Assembly: GCA_041739035.1 (NCBI GenBank)
Contig: JBGSOQ010000455.1
Span: forward strand, 1 to 64,000
Direction of reading: 5' to 3'
Length of the DNA stretch: 64,000 nucleotides
Origin: XYD12-FULL-36-8 sp041739035
Lineage (GTDB): Bacteria; Bacteroidota; Ignavibacteria; Ignavibacteriales; Ignavibacteriaceae
Numbering within the stretch: the first letter of the stretch is position 1; every line of letters begins with the position of its first letter. This document shows positions 53,101 through 61,639 of this stretch, piece by piece. The translations under genes were made by a program, and so were the position numbers. The notes beneath the pieces were generated by a model, which was given only the letters and a program-made list of their open reading frames with translations, was not told the origin of the DNA and did not search any database.

Positions 53101-54310
53101 GGGAGATTATGATAATGATGGTGATCTTGACATATTGCTGACTGGAGAAAATTATTTTCAAGCTGATATATCTAAAATATACCGCAACAATGGTGATAAC
53201 ACATTCACAGAACAGACATCAATTGCATTAACTGGTGTTTATTATAGTTCAGTAGCGTGGGGAGATTATGATAATGACGGTGATCTTGACATATTGTTGA
53301 CCGGACTAACAACTGGCGGTAGTCGAGTGTCTAAAATATATCGGAACGACGGTGATAACGCATTCGCAGAACAGGCATCAATTGCATTAGATGGTGTTAT
53401 TAATAGTTCAGTAGCGTGGGGAGATTATGATAATGATGGTGATCTTGACATATTGCTGACTGGAGCTACAGACACCGGCACCACATCAAAAATATACCGG
53501 AACAACGGAGATAACACATTCACAGAACAGACATCAATTGCATTAACTGGTGTCACCCAGAGTTCAGTAGTATGGGGAGATTATGATAATGATGGTGATC
53601 TGGACATTTTACTGACTGGAGATACAGGCACCGTCCGAGTATCCAAAATATACCGGAACAATAATCTCGCACTAAACACATTGCCTACTGCCCCAACAAA
53701 CTTGTCATCAATGGCCACCGCAGAAAGTGTTACATTATGCTGGGATAAAAGTACAGATAATGAAACCCCGCAGAATGGCTTAAGATATAATATAGTAATT
53801 GGCACTGCACCAAATGCGGTAAATACATTATCACCAATGTCGGACAGATCAACAGGCTACAGGAGGGTGATAGAACTTGGCAATACAAATCACAACAATA
53901 GCTGGACGATTAAGGGACTGGATTCAGTACAAACTTATTACTGGAGTGTACAGGCATTAGACAACTGTTTTGCTGCCTCCGGATTTGCGCAGGAACACTC
54001 TTTAAATATTACATCAATTGAAGAAGAACAGTTCAATGGGTTACCAACAGAGTATGAGTTAAATCAAAATTATCCAAATCCATTTAATCCAATTACTGTA
54101 ATTAGTTGGCAGTCACCAGTGAGCAGCTGGCAAACTATGAAAGTATACGATGTTTTAGGAAATGAAGTTGCAACACTGGTTAATGAATATAAATCTGCAG
54201 GAAGATATGAAGTTTATTTTAATGGTTCTGGTTTAACAAGTGGAATTTATTTTTATAAAATTTCGTCTGGTAGTTTTGTTGAAACGAAGAAGATGATTTT
54301 GTTAAAATAA
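50111..54310 (+). CDS. Giant FG-GAP/VCBS repeat surface protein with T9SS tail
   Basis: A 1399-residue exported protein (signal peptide 1-19). It consists of 18 FG-GAP/VCBS-like repeats of about 52 residues in blocks of 6, 5 and 7. Each repeat has FTEQTSIALTGV, a variable stretch, AWGDYDNDGDLDILLTG with a DxDxDG calcium loop, another variable stretch, and SKIYRNNGDNT. A fibronectin-like module follows each block (WDKSTDNETPQNGL, GQTYYWSVQALDNCF). The C-terminus is a T9SS type A tail with NYPNPFNPITVI. Repeats form integrin-like propellers in known proteins; binding to a surface or cell is inferred. The DNA repeats share stretches over 40 nt, so copy number may vary or be misassembled. Confidence 0.9.
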   Translation: MNKTYFILASLFFFSQIFPQDQFTEQTSIALTGVIYSSSAWGDYDNDGDLDILLTGYTGAGRVSKIYRNNGDNTFTEQISIALPGVEGGSAAWGDYDNDGDLDILLTGSTNSSYVSKIYRNEGDNTFTEQTGISLIEVYRCSAAWGDYDNDGDLDILLTGFTGSSEVSKIYRNNGNNTFTEQTGISLTGVIGGNATWGDYDSDGDLDILLTGGASSGRVSKIYRNNGDNTFTEQTSISLTAVAGSSAWGDYDNDGDLDILLTGYSSTGRVSKIYRNNGDNTFTETSITLAGVMSSSVAWGDYDNDGDLDILLTGDADGVYISKIYRNNNLIPNTLPAAPSNLSAVINGEDVILSWDKSTDNETSQNGLSYNLVIGTASNAVNKLSPMSDRITGYRRIINLGNTNHRNGWTIKGLDLGQTYYWSVQALDNCFEGSSFFQEQIFKLSDQFTEQTSISLAGVEYSNVAWGDYDNDGDLDILLTGDTGSEAVSKIYRNNEDNTFTEQTGISLIGVYHSSAAWGDYDNDGDLDILLTGDSNSGPVSKIYRNNGDNSFTEQTGISLTGVRLGSVAWGDYDNDGDLDILLTGDTGSEPVSKIYRNDRDNTFTEQSGISLTGVYASSLAWGDYDNDGDLDILLTGSTGSGVVSKIFQNYGNNTFTEHTGVFLTGVTNCSSSWGDYDNDGDLDILLTGWTGSSRTSKIYRNNSFTQNTLPASPLNLTSIDNPDNSVTLSWDKSTDNETPQNGLRYNLVIGTAPNAVNKLSPMSGRETGYRRVIDLGNTNHNNSWTIKGLNSGQTYYWSVQALDNCFAGSNFSQEQNFKAFGQFTEQTSIALTGVYGGSAAWGDYDNDGDLDILLTGNTYPDIISKIYRNNGDNTFTEQTGISLTGVYYSSVAWGDYDNDGDLDILLTGLTGNDAISKIYCNNGNNTFTEQTSIALPGVFHSSVAWGDYDNDGDLDILLTGAGTSYISKIYRNNGDNTFTEQTSIALTGVVGGSAAWGDYDNDGDLDILLTGENYFQADISKIYRNNGDNTFTEQTSIALTGVYYSSVAWGDYDNDGDLDILLTGLTTGGSRVSKIYRNDGDNAFAEQASIALDGVINSSVAWGDYDNDGDLDILLTGATDTGTTSKIYRNNGDNTFTEQTSIALTGVTQSSVVWGDYDNDGDLDILLTGDTGTVRVSKIYRNNNLALNTLPTAPTNLSSMATAESVTLCWDKSTDNETPQNGLRYNIVIGTAPNAVNTLSPMSDRSTGYRRVIELGNTNHNNSWTIKGLDSVQTYYWSVQALDNCFAASGFAQEHSLNITSIEEEQFNGLPTEYELNQNYPNPFNPITVISWQSPVSSWQTMKVYDVLGNEVATLVNEYKSAGRYEVYFNGSGLTSGIYFYKISSGSFVETKKMILLK

Positions 54311-54392
54311 TGTTATGAAGTACGAATCCTCTCAGGCTGCTTGTAAAGAATTTTCAGAATAGGAAAGGGTTCTAGCGTTAGATCTAAACTTT

Positions 54393-54422
54393 GGGTACGA
54401 GCAATCGTGCCCTTTTATTTTT
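54393..54422 (+). terminator. Intrinsic terminator after the FG-GAP gene
   Basis: Stem GGGTACGA, loop GCAA, stem TCGTGCCC (8 pairs with one G-U), followed by TTTTATTTTT. It separates the accessory gene from the aromatic amino acid pair. Confidence 0.88.
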
Positions 54423-54522
54423 ACACCAAGTTTATAATGCTGTTATAAACTGTATCTTGATTGCCAATCAAAATAAGTCGATATTCGAAGCCAAAATTAT
54501 AATATTAATCACAGTTAAGACA

Positions 54523-56541
54523 ATGAAAGAAATCAGAGAAAAAATAAATTCTATTGATGATAAAATGCTTCAACTTCTTGCAGAAAGAAGAGAATTAAGT
54601 GTCGAGATTATCAAACTTAAAAATGAAGATAAATCTGCGATACGCGATCGTGACAGGGAAAAACAATTATTAACAAGATTAATTGAAGCCGGAAGAAACT
54701 ATGGTTTGGATACTCATTATGTTTCCAAAATATTTCAGGAAATTATAAGTGATTCCATCCGTATACAAAATAGATTTGTGCTTAATAGTTCAAACGAATC
54801 TGAAAAAGATGATTTAATTAAAGTTGCAATACAAGGAATTGAAGGCTCCTACAGTTACTTAGCAACCAGGCAGTTTTTTAGTGATTCAGGAAAAGATATT
54901 CATTTTAAAAAGTATAATACGTTTGATGAAGTAGTTGAATCTGTCGAAGATTCAAGTTCGGATTATGCCATTCTTCCAATTGAAAATACAACAAGCGGCA
55001 GTATAAATGATGTTTATGATGCATTGCAAAGCAGTAATCTTCACATAATCGGAGAAGAAATTTTTCCCGTAAAACATTGTTTGCTTACAATTGAAGACGT
55101 TCCATTAAATAGTATTAAAAAGATTTTTACACACTATCAGGCTGCAAGGCAGTGCAGTAAGTTTTTAAAATCAATTCCTAATGCAAAAGTTGAGCTGCTA
55201 CCTGATACGGCAAAATCTGTTGAGTATATAAAAGAAAAAGGTGATAAGACTTTTGCAGCTATTGCAAGCAGGGAAGCAGCAGAGATATTTAATGTTGTCG
55301 TACTTCGTGAGGATATCGCAAATCAACAAGGAAACTTTACACGATTTTTAGTTTGCTCACGTAATCCAATTGTGGTAGATGATCGCATCCCTGCAAAGAC
55401 ATCCTTAATTCTTGCAACCGCTCATAAGCCGGGTTCGCTTGTAGATGCCTTATCTGTGTTTCGTGATTATCATATCAATATGACGAAACTAGAATCAAGA
55501 CCCATTATTGGAAATCCCTGGGAAGAAATGTTTTATCTGGATTTTCAAGGAAATATTCAGGATCAAAAAGTAAAATCCTTGCTGGATGAAGTTGGAAAGC
55601 ATACACGTTACTTAAAAATACTTGGATGCTATCCTGCAAAAGATGTTGAAAAAACAAAAGTTGAAAAAATATCTGTAAAGACCGATGAAATAAAAGAAAC
55701 TATCTTAACACCCGAAATTATCACACAGAAAAAATCTCTTTCAAAAGTTTCATATAAACTTGCGAGCAGGGAATATAAAAGTGATGATACAATAATTTCT
55801 GTAAGAGATGTAAGGATTGGCGGCGGAAGTTTTGTGATTATTGCAGGACCCTGCTCCGTTGAATCTTATAATCAAATACTCGATTGTGCTAAAGAAGTAA
55901 AAGATAACTTTGCTCATATTTTACGGGGCGGATGTTTCAAACCACGCACTTCTCCGTATGCATTTCAGGGTCTCGGATTTGAAGCACTTGATTATTTAAA
56001 ATCCGCAGGTGATGATTATGATTTACCAATTATTACAGAAGTTTTATCTGTTGATCAGGTAGAGAAAGTAGCTGAGAAATCTGATATACTTCAAATCGGT
56101 GCAAGGAATATGCAGAACTTTTCTTTGCTTTCTGAAGTTGGAAAATCATTTCGTCCTGTTATGCTTAAACGTGGACTGATGGCTTCAATCGAAGAATTAT
56201 TAAATGCAGCGGAATACATTCTTGCTCGTGGAAACAGACAAGTTATTTTATGTGAACGCGGAATACGAACTTTTGAAACTGCAACAAGAAACACTTTAGA
56301 TTTAAGTGCAATCCCGTTTTTAAAAGAGCTAACACATCTTCCTGTAATTGTTGATCCATCACACGCAGTAGGTAAGCGTGATAAGGTGCTTCCAATGGCA
56401 AAGGCAGCAAAAGCAGTTGGTGCTGATGGAATTATGGTAGAAATTCATCCTGACCCCGATAAAGCTTTAAGCGATGGTGAACAATCGATGCGATTCGATC
56501 AGTTTAGATTGATGACACAAGAACTTGAGAAAATGAATTGA
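54523..56541 (+). CDS. Chorismate mutase-prephenate dehydratase-ACT-DAHP synthase fusion
   Basis: A 672-residue multifunctional enzyme of aromatic amino acid synthesis. Residues 1-85 are an AroQ-type chorismate mutase (KEIREKINSIDDKMLQLLAE). About 98-286 is prephenate dehydratase (VAIQGIEGSYSYLA, and NFTRFLV at 271-277). About 291-368 is an ACT domain (KPGSLVDALSVF, ESRP at 324-327). About 408-672 is a type I-beta DAHP synthase (YKLASREY, IIAGPCSVES, GGCFKPRTSPYAFQGLG, ILCERGIRTFE, VDPSHAVGKRD). The ATG at 54523 is preferred over upstream starts because they read through the terminator. TyrA overlaps downstream. All catalytic motifs appear intact. Feedback control by phenylalanine through the ACT domain is likely for PDT; control of DAHPS is inferred. 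Confidence 0.92.
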   Translation: MKEIREKINSIDDKMLQLLAERRELSVEIIKLKNEDKSAIRDRDREKQLLTRLIEAGRNYGLDTHYVSKIFQEIISDSIRIQNRFVLNSSNESEKDDLIKVAIQGIEGSYSYLATRQFFSDSGKDIHFKKYNTFDEVVESVEDSSSDYAILPIENTTSGSINDVYDALQSSNLHIIGEEIFPVKHCLLTIEDVPLNSIKKIFTHYQAARQCSKFLKSIPNAKVELLPDTAKSVEYIKEKGDKTFAAIASREAAEIFNVVVLREDIANQQGNFTRFLVCSRNPIVVDDRIPAKTSLILATAHKPGSLVDALSVFRDYHINMTKLESRPIIGNPWEEMFYLDFQGNIQDQKVKSLLDEVGKHTRYLKILGCYPAKDVEKTKVEKISVKTDEIKETILTPEIITQKKSLSKVSYKLASREYKSDDTIISVRDVRIGGGSFVIIAGPCSVESYNQILDCAKEVKDNFAHILRGGCFKPRTSPYAFQGLGFEALDYLKSAGDDYDLPIITEVLSVDQVEKVAEKSDILQIGARNMQNFSLLSEVGKSFRPVMLKRGLMASIEELLNAAEYILARGNRQVILCERGIRTFETATRNTLDLSAIPFLKELTHLPVIVDPSHAVGKRDKVLPMAKAAKAVGADGIMVEIHPDPDKALSDGEQSMRFDQFRLMTQELEKMN

Positions 56542-57617
56542 GCTTTAAGAAAGTTGCGATAATCGGTTTAGGATTAATTGGCGGATCATTTGCAAAAGCT
56601 GTAAAGCATGCGGATCAAGGTGTTTTTATTTCGGCATTTGATACACCTGAAATCCTAAACAAAGCATTACAGGAAAAAGTTATTGATGAAGAATTAAAAA
56701 GTTTAGATAGTTCTCTAGATTCTGATTTGATAATAATTGCCTTACCAATAGAACAAAGTTTAAAAGTATTTAAAGAACTTGCTCCAAGATTAAATTCTGA
56801 TCAAATCATATCCGATCTTTGCAGTGTAAAAGGAATATTTGCCGATGAGTGGAATTCAATTTCCAGTGCTGGAAAATATATTGGCGCACATCCAATGACT
56901 GGAAAAGAAAAGAGCGGATATGCAAACTCAGATTTATTGCTTTATGAAAACTCCGTTTTTATTATCTGCACAGAAGATCAAAATGATGAAACATTAAAAA
57001 CTTACATTAATTTTATTAAACTGATTGGTGCAAGAATAGTTTTATTGGATGCTCATTTACACGATAGAATAACTGCTCACGTTTCGCATCTTCCGCAATT
57101 ACTTTCTGTGCTACTGATGAATAAGGCAAATAATAAAATGGATAATGTTGCTCTGCTTGATTTTGCAGCCGGTGGTTTTCGTGATATGACGCGAATTTCC
57201 TCAAGTGATTTTAAGATTTGGGAATCCATTTTACGATATAATAAATCTGATATCCTAAAAACCTTAAAACTGTTTCAGGATCAGATTTTAAGACTAAATA
57301 AGTTAATTGAAGAAGATGATTTTAAATCGATTGGCGATCAGTTTGAGAGCGCAAGACTTGCAAGAAATGAAATTCCGATTAATACAAAAGGTTTTATTGA
57401 TCCTCTTTATGACATAATGGTGTTTGTAAAAGATGAACCAGGAATGATTAGTAAAATTTCGACAATACTTTTTGAAAACAAAATCAATATAAAAGATATT
57501 GAGTTATTGAAAATACGAGAAGGAACAGGCGGCAACTTTAAATTTTATTTTGAATCTGAAACTGATGCTGCAAAGGCAAAACTGCTAATTATAAATGCCG
57601 GTTTTAATATCCAATAG
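56538..57617 (+). CDS. tyrA: Prephenate dehydrogenase with C-terminal ACT-like domain
   Basis: NAD-dependent oxidation of prephenate in tyrosine synthesis. The 359 residues show GLGLIGGSFAK (10-20) as the dinucleotide motif, SDLCSVKG, GAHPMTGKEKSGY (prephenate site) and HVSHLPQLLSVLL. The last 75 residues (KDEPGMISKISTILFENKIN) look like an ACT domain. The start is TTG at 56538, overlapping the fusion gene stop by 4 nt. With the fusion protein it covers the pathway entry and both prephenate branches. Confidence 0.93.
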   Translation: MSFKKVAIIGLGLIGGSFAKAVKHADQGVFISAFDTPEILNKALQEKVIDEELKSLDSSLDSDLIIIALPIEQSLKVFKELAPRLNSDQIISDLCSVKGIFADEWNSISSAGKYIGAHPMTGKEKSGYANSDLLLYENSVFIICTEDQNDETLKTYINFIKLIGARIVLLDAHLHDRITAHVSHLPQLLSVLLMNKANNKMDNVALLDFAAGGFRDMTRISSSDFKIWESILRYNKSDILKTLKLFQDQILRLNKLIEEDDFKSIGDQFESARLARNEIPINTKGFIDPLYDIMVFVKDEPGMISKISTILFENKINIKDIELLKIREGTGGNFKFYFESETDAAKAKLLIINAGFNIQ

Positions 57618-57699
57618 TCCGCCAAAGTTGAGTATCGATACAAATCACAAGAAAAATAATTCTCTTTTGTCAAAACGGTAGCATTAGTATTTTTGATCA

Positions 57700-60120
57700 A
57701 TGAAAAGTACACTTGCCATAATATTATTAATAGCAAACTTCCAGCTATTTCCGCAAATAATACCAGATGGATTAAATGGCGGTAAAGTAACTGGAATGGT
57801 TTTCGATTTTGATTCAAAGCACTCAATTGAATACGCTAATATTGTTTTATTATCAGCACAGGATTCATCTTTAATTAACGGTACCGTTTCGGATCCAAAC
57901 GGACTTTTTGAATTATCAGGAATACCATCGGGGAATTATTTTATTGAAGTGAGATTTATTGGATATAAAAATGAAAACTTTAATATTGAGATAACTGAAG
58001 CTGATAGAACTATTGATCTGGGTGAAATATTTATTAAACCTAACGCTCTTGAACTTAATGACATAGTTGTGCAAGGGGACCGATCTCCCATCTCATATCA
58101 AATTGATAAAAAAGTTATCGATGTTGATAAAATACAAACGGTGATGTCGGGAAATGCTGCGGACGTTTTACAGAACGTACCTTCCGTTACTGTTGATATT
58201 GAAGGGAATGTGAGTTTGCGTGGAAGTTTAAATTTTACAGTTTTGATAGATGGGAGACCATCAATTCTAAGTGCACAGGATGCTTTGCAGCAGATTCCGG
58301 CAAGCTCTATCCAAAATATTGAGATTATTACAAACCCATCTGCAAAATATGATCCTGAAGGAACTGCAGGTATCATAAATATCTTATTGAAGAAAAATGA
58401 AAATCGTGGATTGAGCGGTGTAATAAATGCAAACGTCGGATTGAATGAAAAGTATGGAGGAGATTTTCTTTTTCAGTACCGCACCAGCAATCTTACTTAT
58501 TTGCTTGGAATGGATTACAATACCAGAACATTTCCCGGAACTTCAATCTCTGAGAACACATATATTTCTGAAGGTTCAACTTCATATCTAAATTCCTCAG
58601 GTGATTCTGAATGGGGAAGAATCGGTTTTGGTATAAGAGGTGGATTCGAATTTAATTTTACTGAAAATGATTTTATAAATTTTACAGCAAGATATGGTAC
58701 CCGAGAAGGTGGACAAAACTCAAGTTTAGATTATATTGAGTGGTCAACCAATTCTGTTGATGAATTATTTTATAATAACAAGACTGATAGAACCAGAGAT
58801 GGAAAATACGGCGGAACAAATTTAACTTACATCCATAATTTTGGAGGTAAAGGACACGAAATTAAAAGTGAATTTAATTTTAGATATAATGAAGGTGATG
58901 AATCCACTCTAACTGAATCTATAAGTGGTGAATCAATTATAGAGGGGAAGAAAACAACCGAGTATGGACCTTCAAGAGATCTAGAACTCAAGATTGATTA
59001 CACTCTTCCATTTTTAGAAACAAAGAGAATTGAAGCCGGTTATGAAGTTGAATTAGATAATTCGGATGATAATAATGCACTGTACTTATATGATTCCCTA
59101 AGCAATCAATATCAACTGCAACCGCAATTTAGTAATTCAGTTAATTATATAGATAATTATCAGGCACTGTATGCAACTTATATGGATCAGTTTGGTGAAT
59201 TTGGAATACAGGGAGGTTTAAGAACAGAATATAGTTATAGAACTATTTCCTTAATCGATCCGGCAGATGAATACAAAATTGAACGTTGGGATTATTTTCC
59301 AACATTACATACCTCTTATAAATTTTCTGAAGGCACACAGATGATGGCAAGTTATTCGCGACGTATCCAAAGACCTCGCGGTTGGGAGCTTGAACCATTT
59401 TTAACTTGGATGGATGCCAATAATGTTAGAATCGGAAATCCTGAGTTGTTACCTGAATTAATAGATTCTTACGAAGCAGGAATTCAGACTTATGTTGGAA
59501 ATGTTTCCTTATCACTAGAGTTATACCACCGGATTACAAATAATAAAATTGATCGAATCCGTTCTGTCTATGAGGAAGAGGAAAATGTTAATCTAAACAG
59601 TGTAGTTAATATTGGGAGAGATTATGCAACGGGAAGTGAAGTGATGATACTTTTTGATCCGTTAAAATTCTGGAATGTAAATTTTATGGGTAATCTATAT
59701 AACTATAGTCTTGAAGGTGTTTTATACAATGAAGCGTTTGAACGACAGAGTTTAAATTATAGCACAAGATTAAATAATATGTTTAAAATTTCTTCAAACA
59801 CACAGTTACAGGTTAATTTTAATTATAATAGCCCAGGTGTTTCTTCACAAGGTACGTGGGAAGGTTTTTTTACAACGGATCTTTCTGTTAAACAAGATTT
59901 ATTTGAAAAATTACTATCACTTACTTTACAAGTAAGAGATTTATTTGGAACAGCCAAACGTGAATTCAGTTCATCTGGACCTGATTTTTTCAGTTATACT
60001 TATTTCGAACGTGAATCTCCAATGGTAATATTAAACGCTAGAATTAACCTTAATAACTTTAAATCTAAACGAGATCCGGGAGGAATGGAGAATCTCAATA
60101 ATGGTGGAGAAGAGTTTTAA
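57700..60120 (+). CDS. TonB-dependent receptor-like outer-membrane protein
   Basis: An 806-residue outer-membrane protein with signal peptide (1-19), a CarboxypepD_reg-like domain (about 30-115, GMVFDFDSKHSIEYANIVLL), a plug (about 130-230, MSGNAADVLQNVPSVTVD, INILLKKNE) and a beta-barrel of the outer-membrane family-3 type. RPRGWELEPFLTWMDANNVR is characteristic of that barrel. The C-terminus ends in GGEEF rather than a clear aromatic signature, and a hydrophilic tail (KSKRDPGGMENLNN) follows the last strand. Ligand unknown. It is about 80 nt after tyrA with no visible link. Confidence 0.87.
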   Translation: MKSTLAIILLIANFQLFPQIIPDGLNGGKVTGMVFDFDSKHSIEYANIVLLSAQDSSLINGTVSDPNGLFELSGIPSGNYFIEVRFIGYKNENFNIEITEADRTIDLGEIFIKPNALELNDIVVQGDRSPISYQIDKKVIDVDKIQTVMSGNAADVLQNVPSVTVDIEGNVSLRGSLNFTVLIDGRPSILSAQDALQQIPASSIQNIEIITNPSAKYDPEGTAGIINILLKKNENRGLSGVINANVGLNEKYGGDFLFQYRTSNLTYLLGMDYNTRTFPGTSISENTYISEGSTSYLNSSGDSEWGRIGFGIRGGFEFNFTENDFINFTARYGTREGGQNSSLDYIEWSTNSVDELFYNNKTDRTRDGKYGGTNLTYIHNFGGKGHEIKSEFNFRYNEGDESTLTESISGESIIEGKKTTEYGPSRDLELKIDYTLPFLETKRIEAGYEVELDNSDDNNALYLYDSLSNQYQLQPQFSNSVNYIDNYQALYATYMDQFGEFGIQGGLRTEYSYRTISLIDPADEYKIERWDYFPTLHTSYKFSEGTQMMASYSRRIQRPRGWELEPFLTWMDANNVRIGNPELLPELIDSYEAGIQTYVGNVSLSLELYHRITNNKIDRIRSVYEEEENVNLNSVVNIGRDYATGSEVMILFDPLKFWNVNFMGNLYNYSLEGVLYNEAFERQSLNYSTRLNNMFKISSNTQLQVNFNYNSPGVSSQGTWEGFFTTDLSVKQDLFEKLLSLTLQVRDLFGTAKREFSSSGPDFFSYTYFERESPMVILNARINLNNFKSKRDPGGMENLNNGGEEF

Positions 60121-60229
60121 TAAAAAGTTCCAATTTTTATTCAATTACAAAATCAGTAATATCACTCCGTAATCATTTCATTTTAATCTGAATACCTGAA
60201 AATATTTCAGAAAATTAATCAAGGAAAAT

Positions 60230-61522
60230 ATGTCATTCGAAAAATTAAAATTAATTAAACCAATCCAATTAGCTGTTAATGAAGAGGGATATAAAATCCC
60301 CACACCGATTCAGCGGCAGGCAATTCCCGTTATTCTTGATAGAAGAGATATACTTGGATGTGCACAAACGGGAACAGGAAAGACAGCCGCTTTTGCAATT
60401 CCAATTCTGCAAATTCTAAGTGAGGAAAAAGAAGATCACAGATCAAAAAAAGTAATACAAGCATTAATCGTTACCCCGACAAGAGAGCTTGCGATTCAGA
60501 TCGGAGAAAGTTTTAACGCTTATGGAAGGCATACTAAATTAACAAATGTTGTAATATTTGGTGGAGTGTCCCAGAAACCTCAAACAGATAAATTATTGGA
60601 AGGTGTTGATATTTTAATCGCTACACCGGGCAGGCTTCTTGATCTGATGCAGCAGAAATTTGTAAACCTTAATCATATAAAATTGTTTGTATTGGATGAA
60701 GCAGATAGAATGCTGGATATGGGATTTATACATGACGTTCATATGATAATTGCAAAGCTGCCGACAAAAAGGCAATCACTTTTTTTCTCTGCTACTATGC
60801 CGCCGGAAATAATAAAACTTGCAAATTCAATTTTAACTCAACCAGTTAGTATAGATATTACTCCGGAGTTCAAAACAGTAGAGGCAATCAAGCAGGCAGT
60901 TTATTTTGTATCAAAACCTGATAAGAAAAGATTACTTTATTATATACTAAGAAATGAAAAAATTAATTCTGCTCTTGTGTTTACGAGAACAAAACATGGA
61001 GCCAATTTAGTTACAAAGTTTTTAAGTTCATCTAAAATTTCTTCGGATGTTATACACAGTGGTAAATCTCAAAATGCCAGACAGCGTGCATTAAATAATT
61101 TCAAATCATTGCACACAAAAGTTCTTGTTGCAACTGATATTGCAGCTCGAGGAATAGATATAGATAAACTCTCTCATGTATTTAATTATGATATTCCGAA
61201 TATTCCAGAAACTTATGTGCATCGTATCGGAAGAACAGGCAGAGCAGGTCTTGGTGGAATTGCACTTTCATTTTGTGATAATGAGGAAAGAGTTTATTTG
61301 AAGGATATCATTAAACTCATAAAAATTCAGATACCGGTTATTAATGATCATCCATATAAAATTAGTAGTGAAGCAGTTCAAAAAAATGAACAACATCATA
61401 TTATGAAATCACCTTCATCAGAAAAAACTTCGACACAAAAGAAATCAGGTTCATCAGGATACTTTAGCAAGAAAAAGAAAAGATGGGGACGCAAGCCAAA
61501 CACGAACAAATCTAAAGTATAA
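60230..61522 (+). CDS. DEAD-box RNA helicase (RhlE-like)
   Basis: ATP-dependent RNA helicase of 430 residues. Motifs: Q-motif TPIQRQAIP (25-33), AQTGTGKT (45-52), TPTRELA, TPGR, DEAD (156-159), SAT (187-189) and HRIGRTGRAG near 330. The last 60 residues form a basic, serine-rich tail (KKRWGRKPNTNKSK) likely to bind RNA. RhlE is the closest architecture; which RNA it unwinds (ribosome assembly or mRNA decay) is not known. AAGGAAAAT precedes the ATG. Confidence 0.92.
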   Translation: MSFEKLKLIKPIQLAVNEEGYKIPTPIQRQAIPVILDRRDILGCAQTGTGKTAAFAIPILQILSEEKEDHRSKKVIQALIVTPTRELAIQIGESFNAYGRHTKLTNVVIFGGVSQKPQTDKLLEGVDILIATPGRLLDLMQQKFVNLNHIKLFVLDEADRMLDMGFIHDVHMIIAKLPTKRQSLFFSATMPPEIIKLANSILTQPVSIDITPEFKTVEAIKQAVYFVSKPDKKRLLYYILRNEKINSALVFTRTKHGANLVTKFLSSSKISSDVIHSGKSQNARQRALNNFKSLHTKVLVATDIAARGIDIDKLSHVFNYDIPNIPETYVHRIGRTGRAGLGGIALSFCDNEERVYLKDIIKLIKIQIPVINDHPYKISSEAVQKNEQHHIMKSPSSEKTSTQKKSGSSGYFSKKKKRWGRKPNTNKSKV

Positions 61523-61567
61523 ATAATTAGATTTGAGTTATTATTTAACTAAGTGTTTCTAAGTGTG

Positions 61568-61623
61568 CTTAGTGTCTAAGTGGTAAAAGAGTTTACTACC
61601 ACCATGACACTTAGAACACTAAG
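61568..61623. repeat. Long palindromic hairpin between convergent genes
   Basis: CTTAGTGTCTAAGTGGT (61568-61584) faces ACCACCATGACACTTAGAAC continuing ACTAAG (61598-61623); CTTAGTGT/ACACTAAG, CTAAGTG/CACTTAG and GGT/ACC pair with small bulges. It lies between the convergent helicase and EamA genes and may end transcription from both sides, though T-runs are poor. Confidence 0.6.
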
Positions 61624-61639
61624 GTTCACTGAGTACAGT

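Noticed and set aside
50111..54310. CRISPR or tandem-repeat array
   Set aside because: The periodicity of about 156-159 nt is due to protein repeats in an open frame, without spacers.
54391..54522. Upstream extension of the aromatic fusion gene
   Set aside because: It would read through the terminator hairpin at 54393-54422; chorismate mutase starts at Met 54523.
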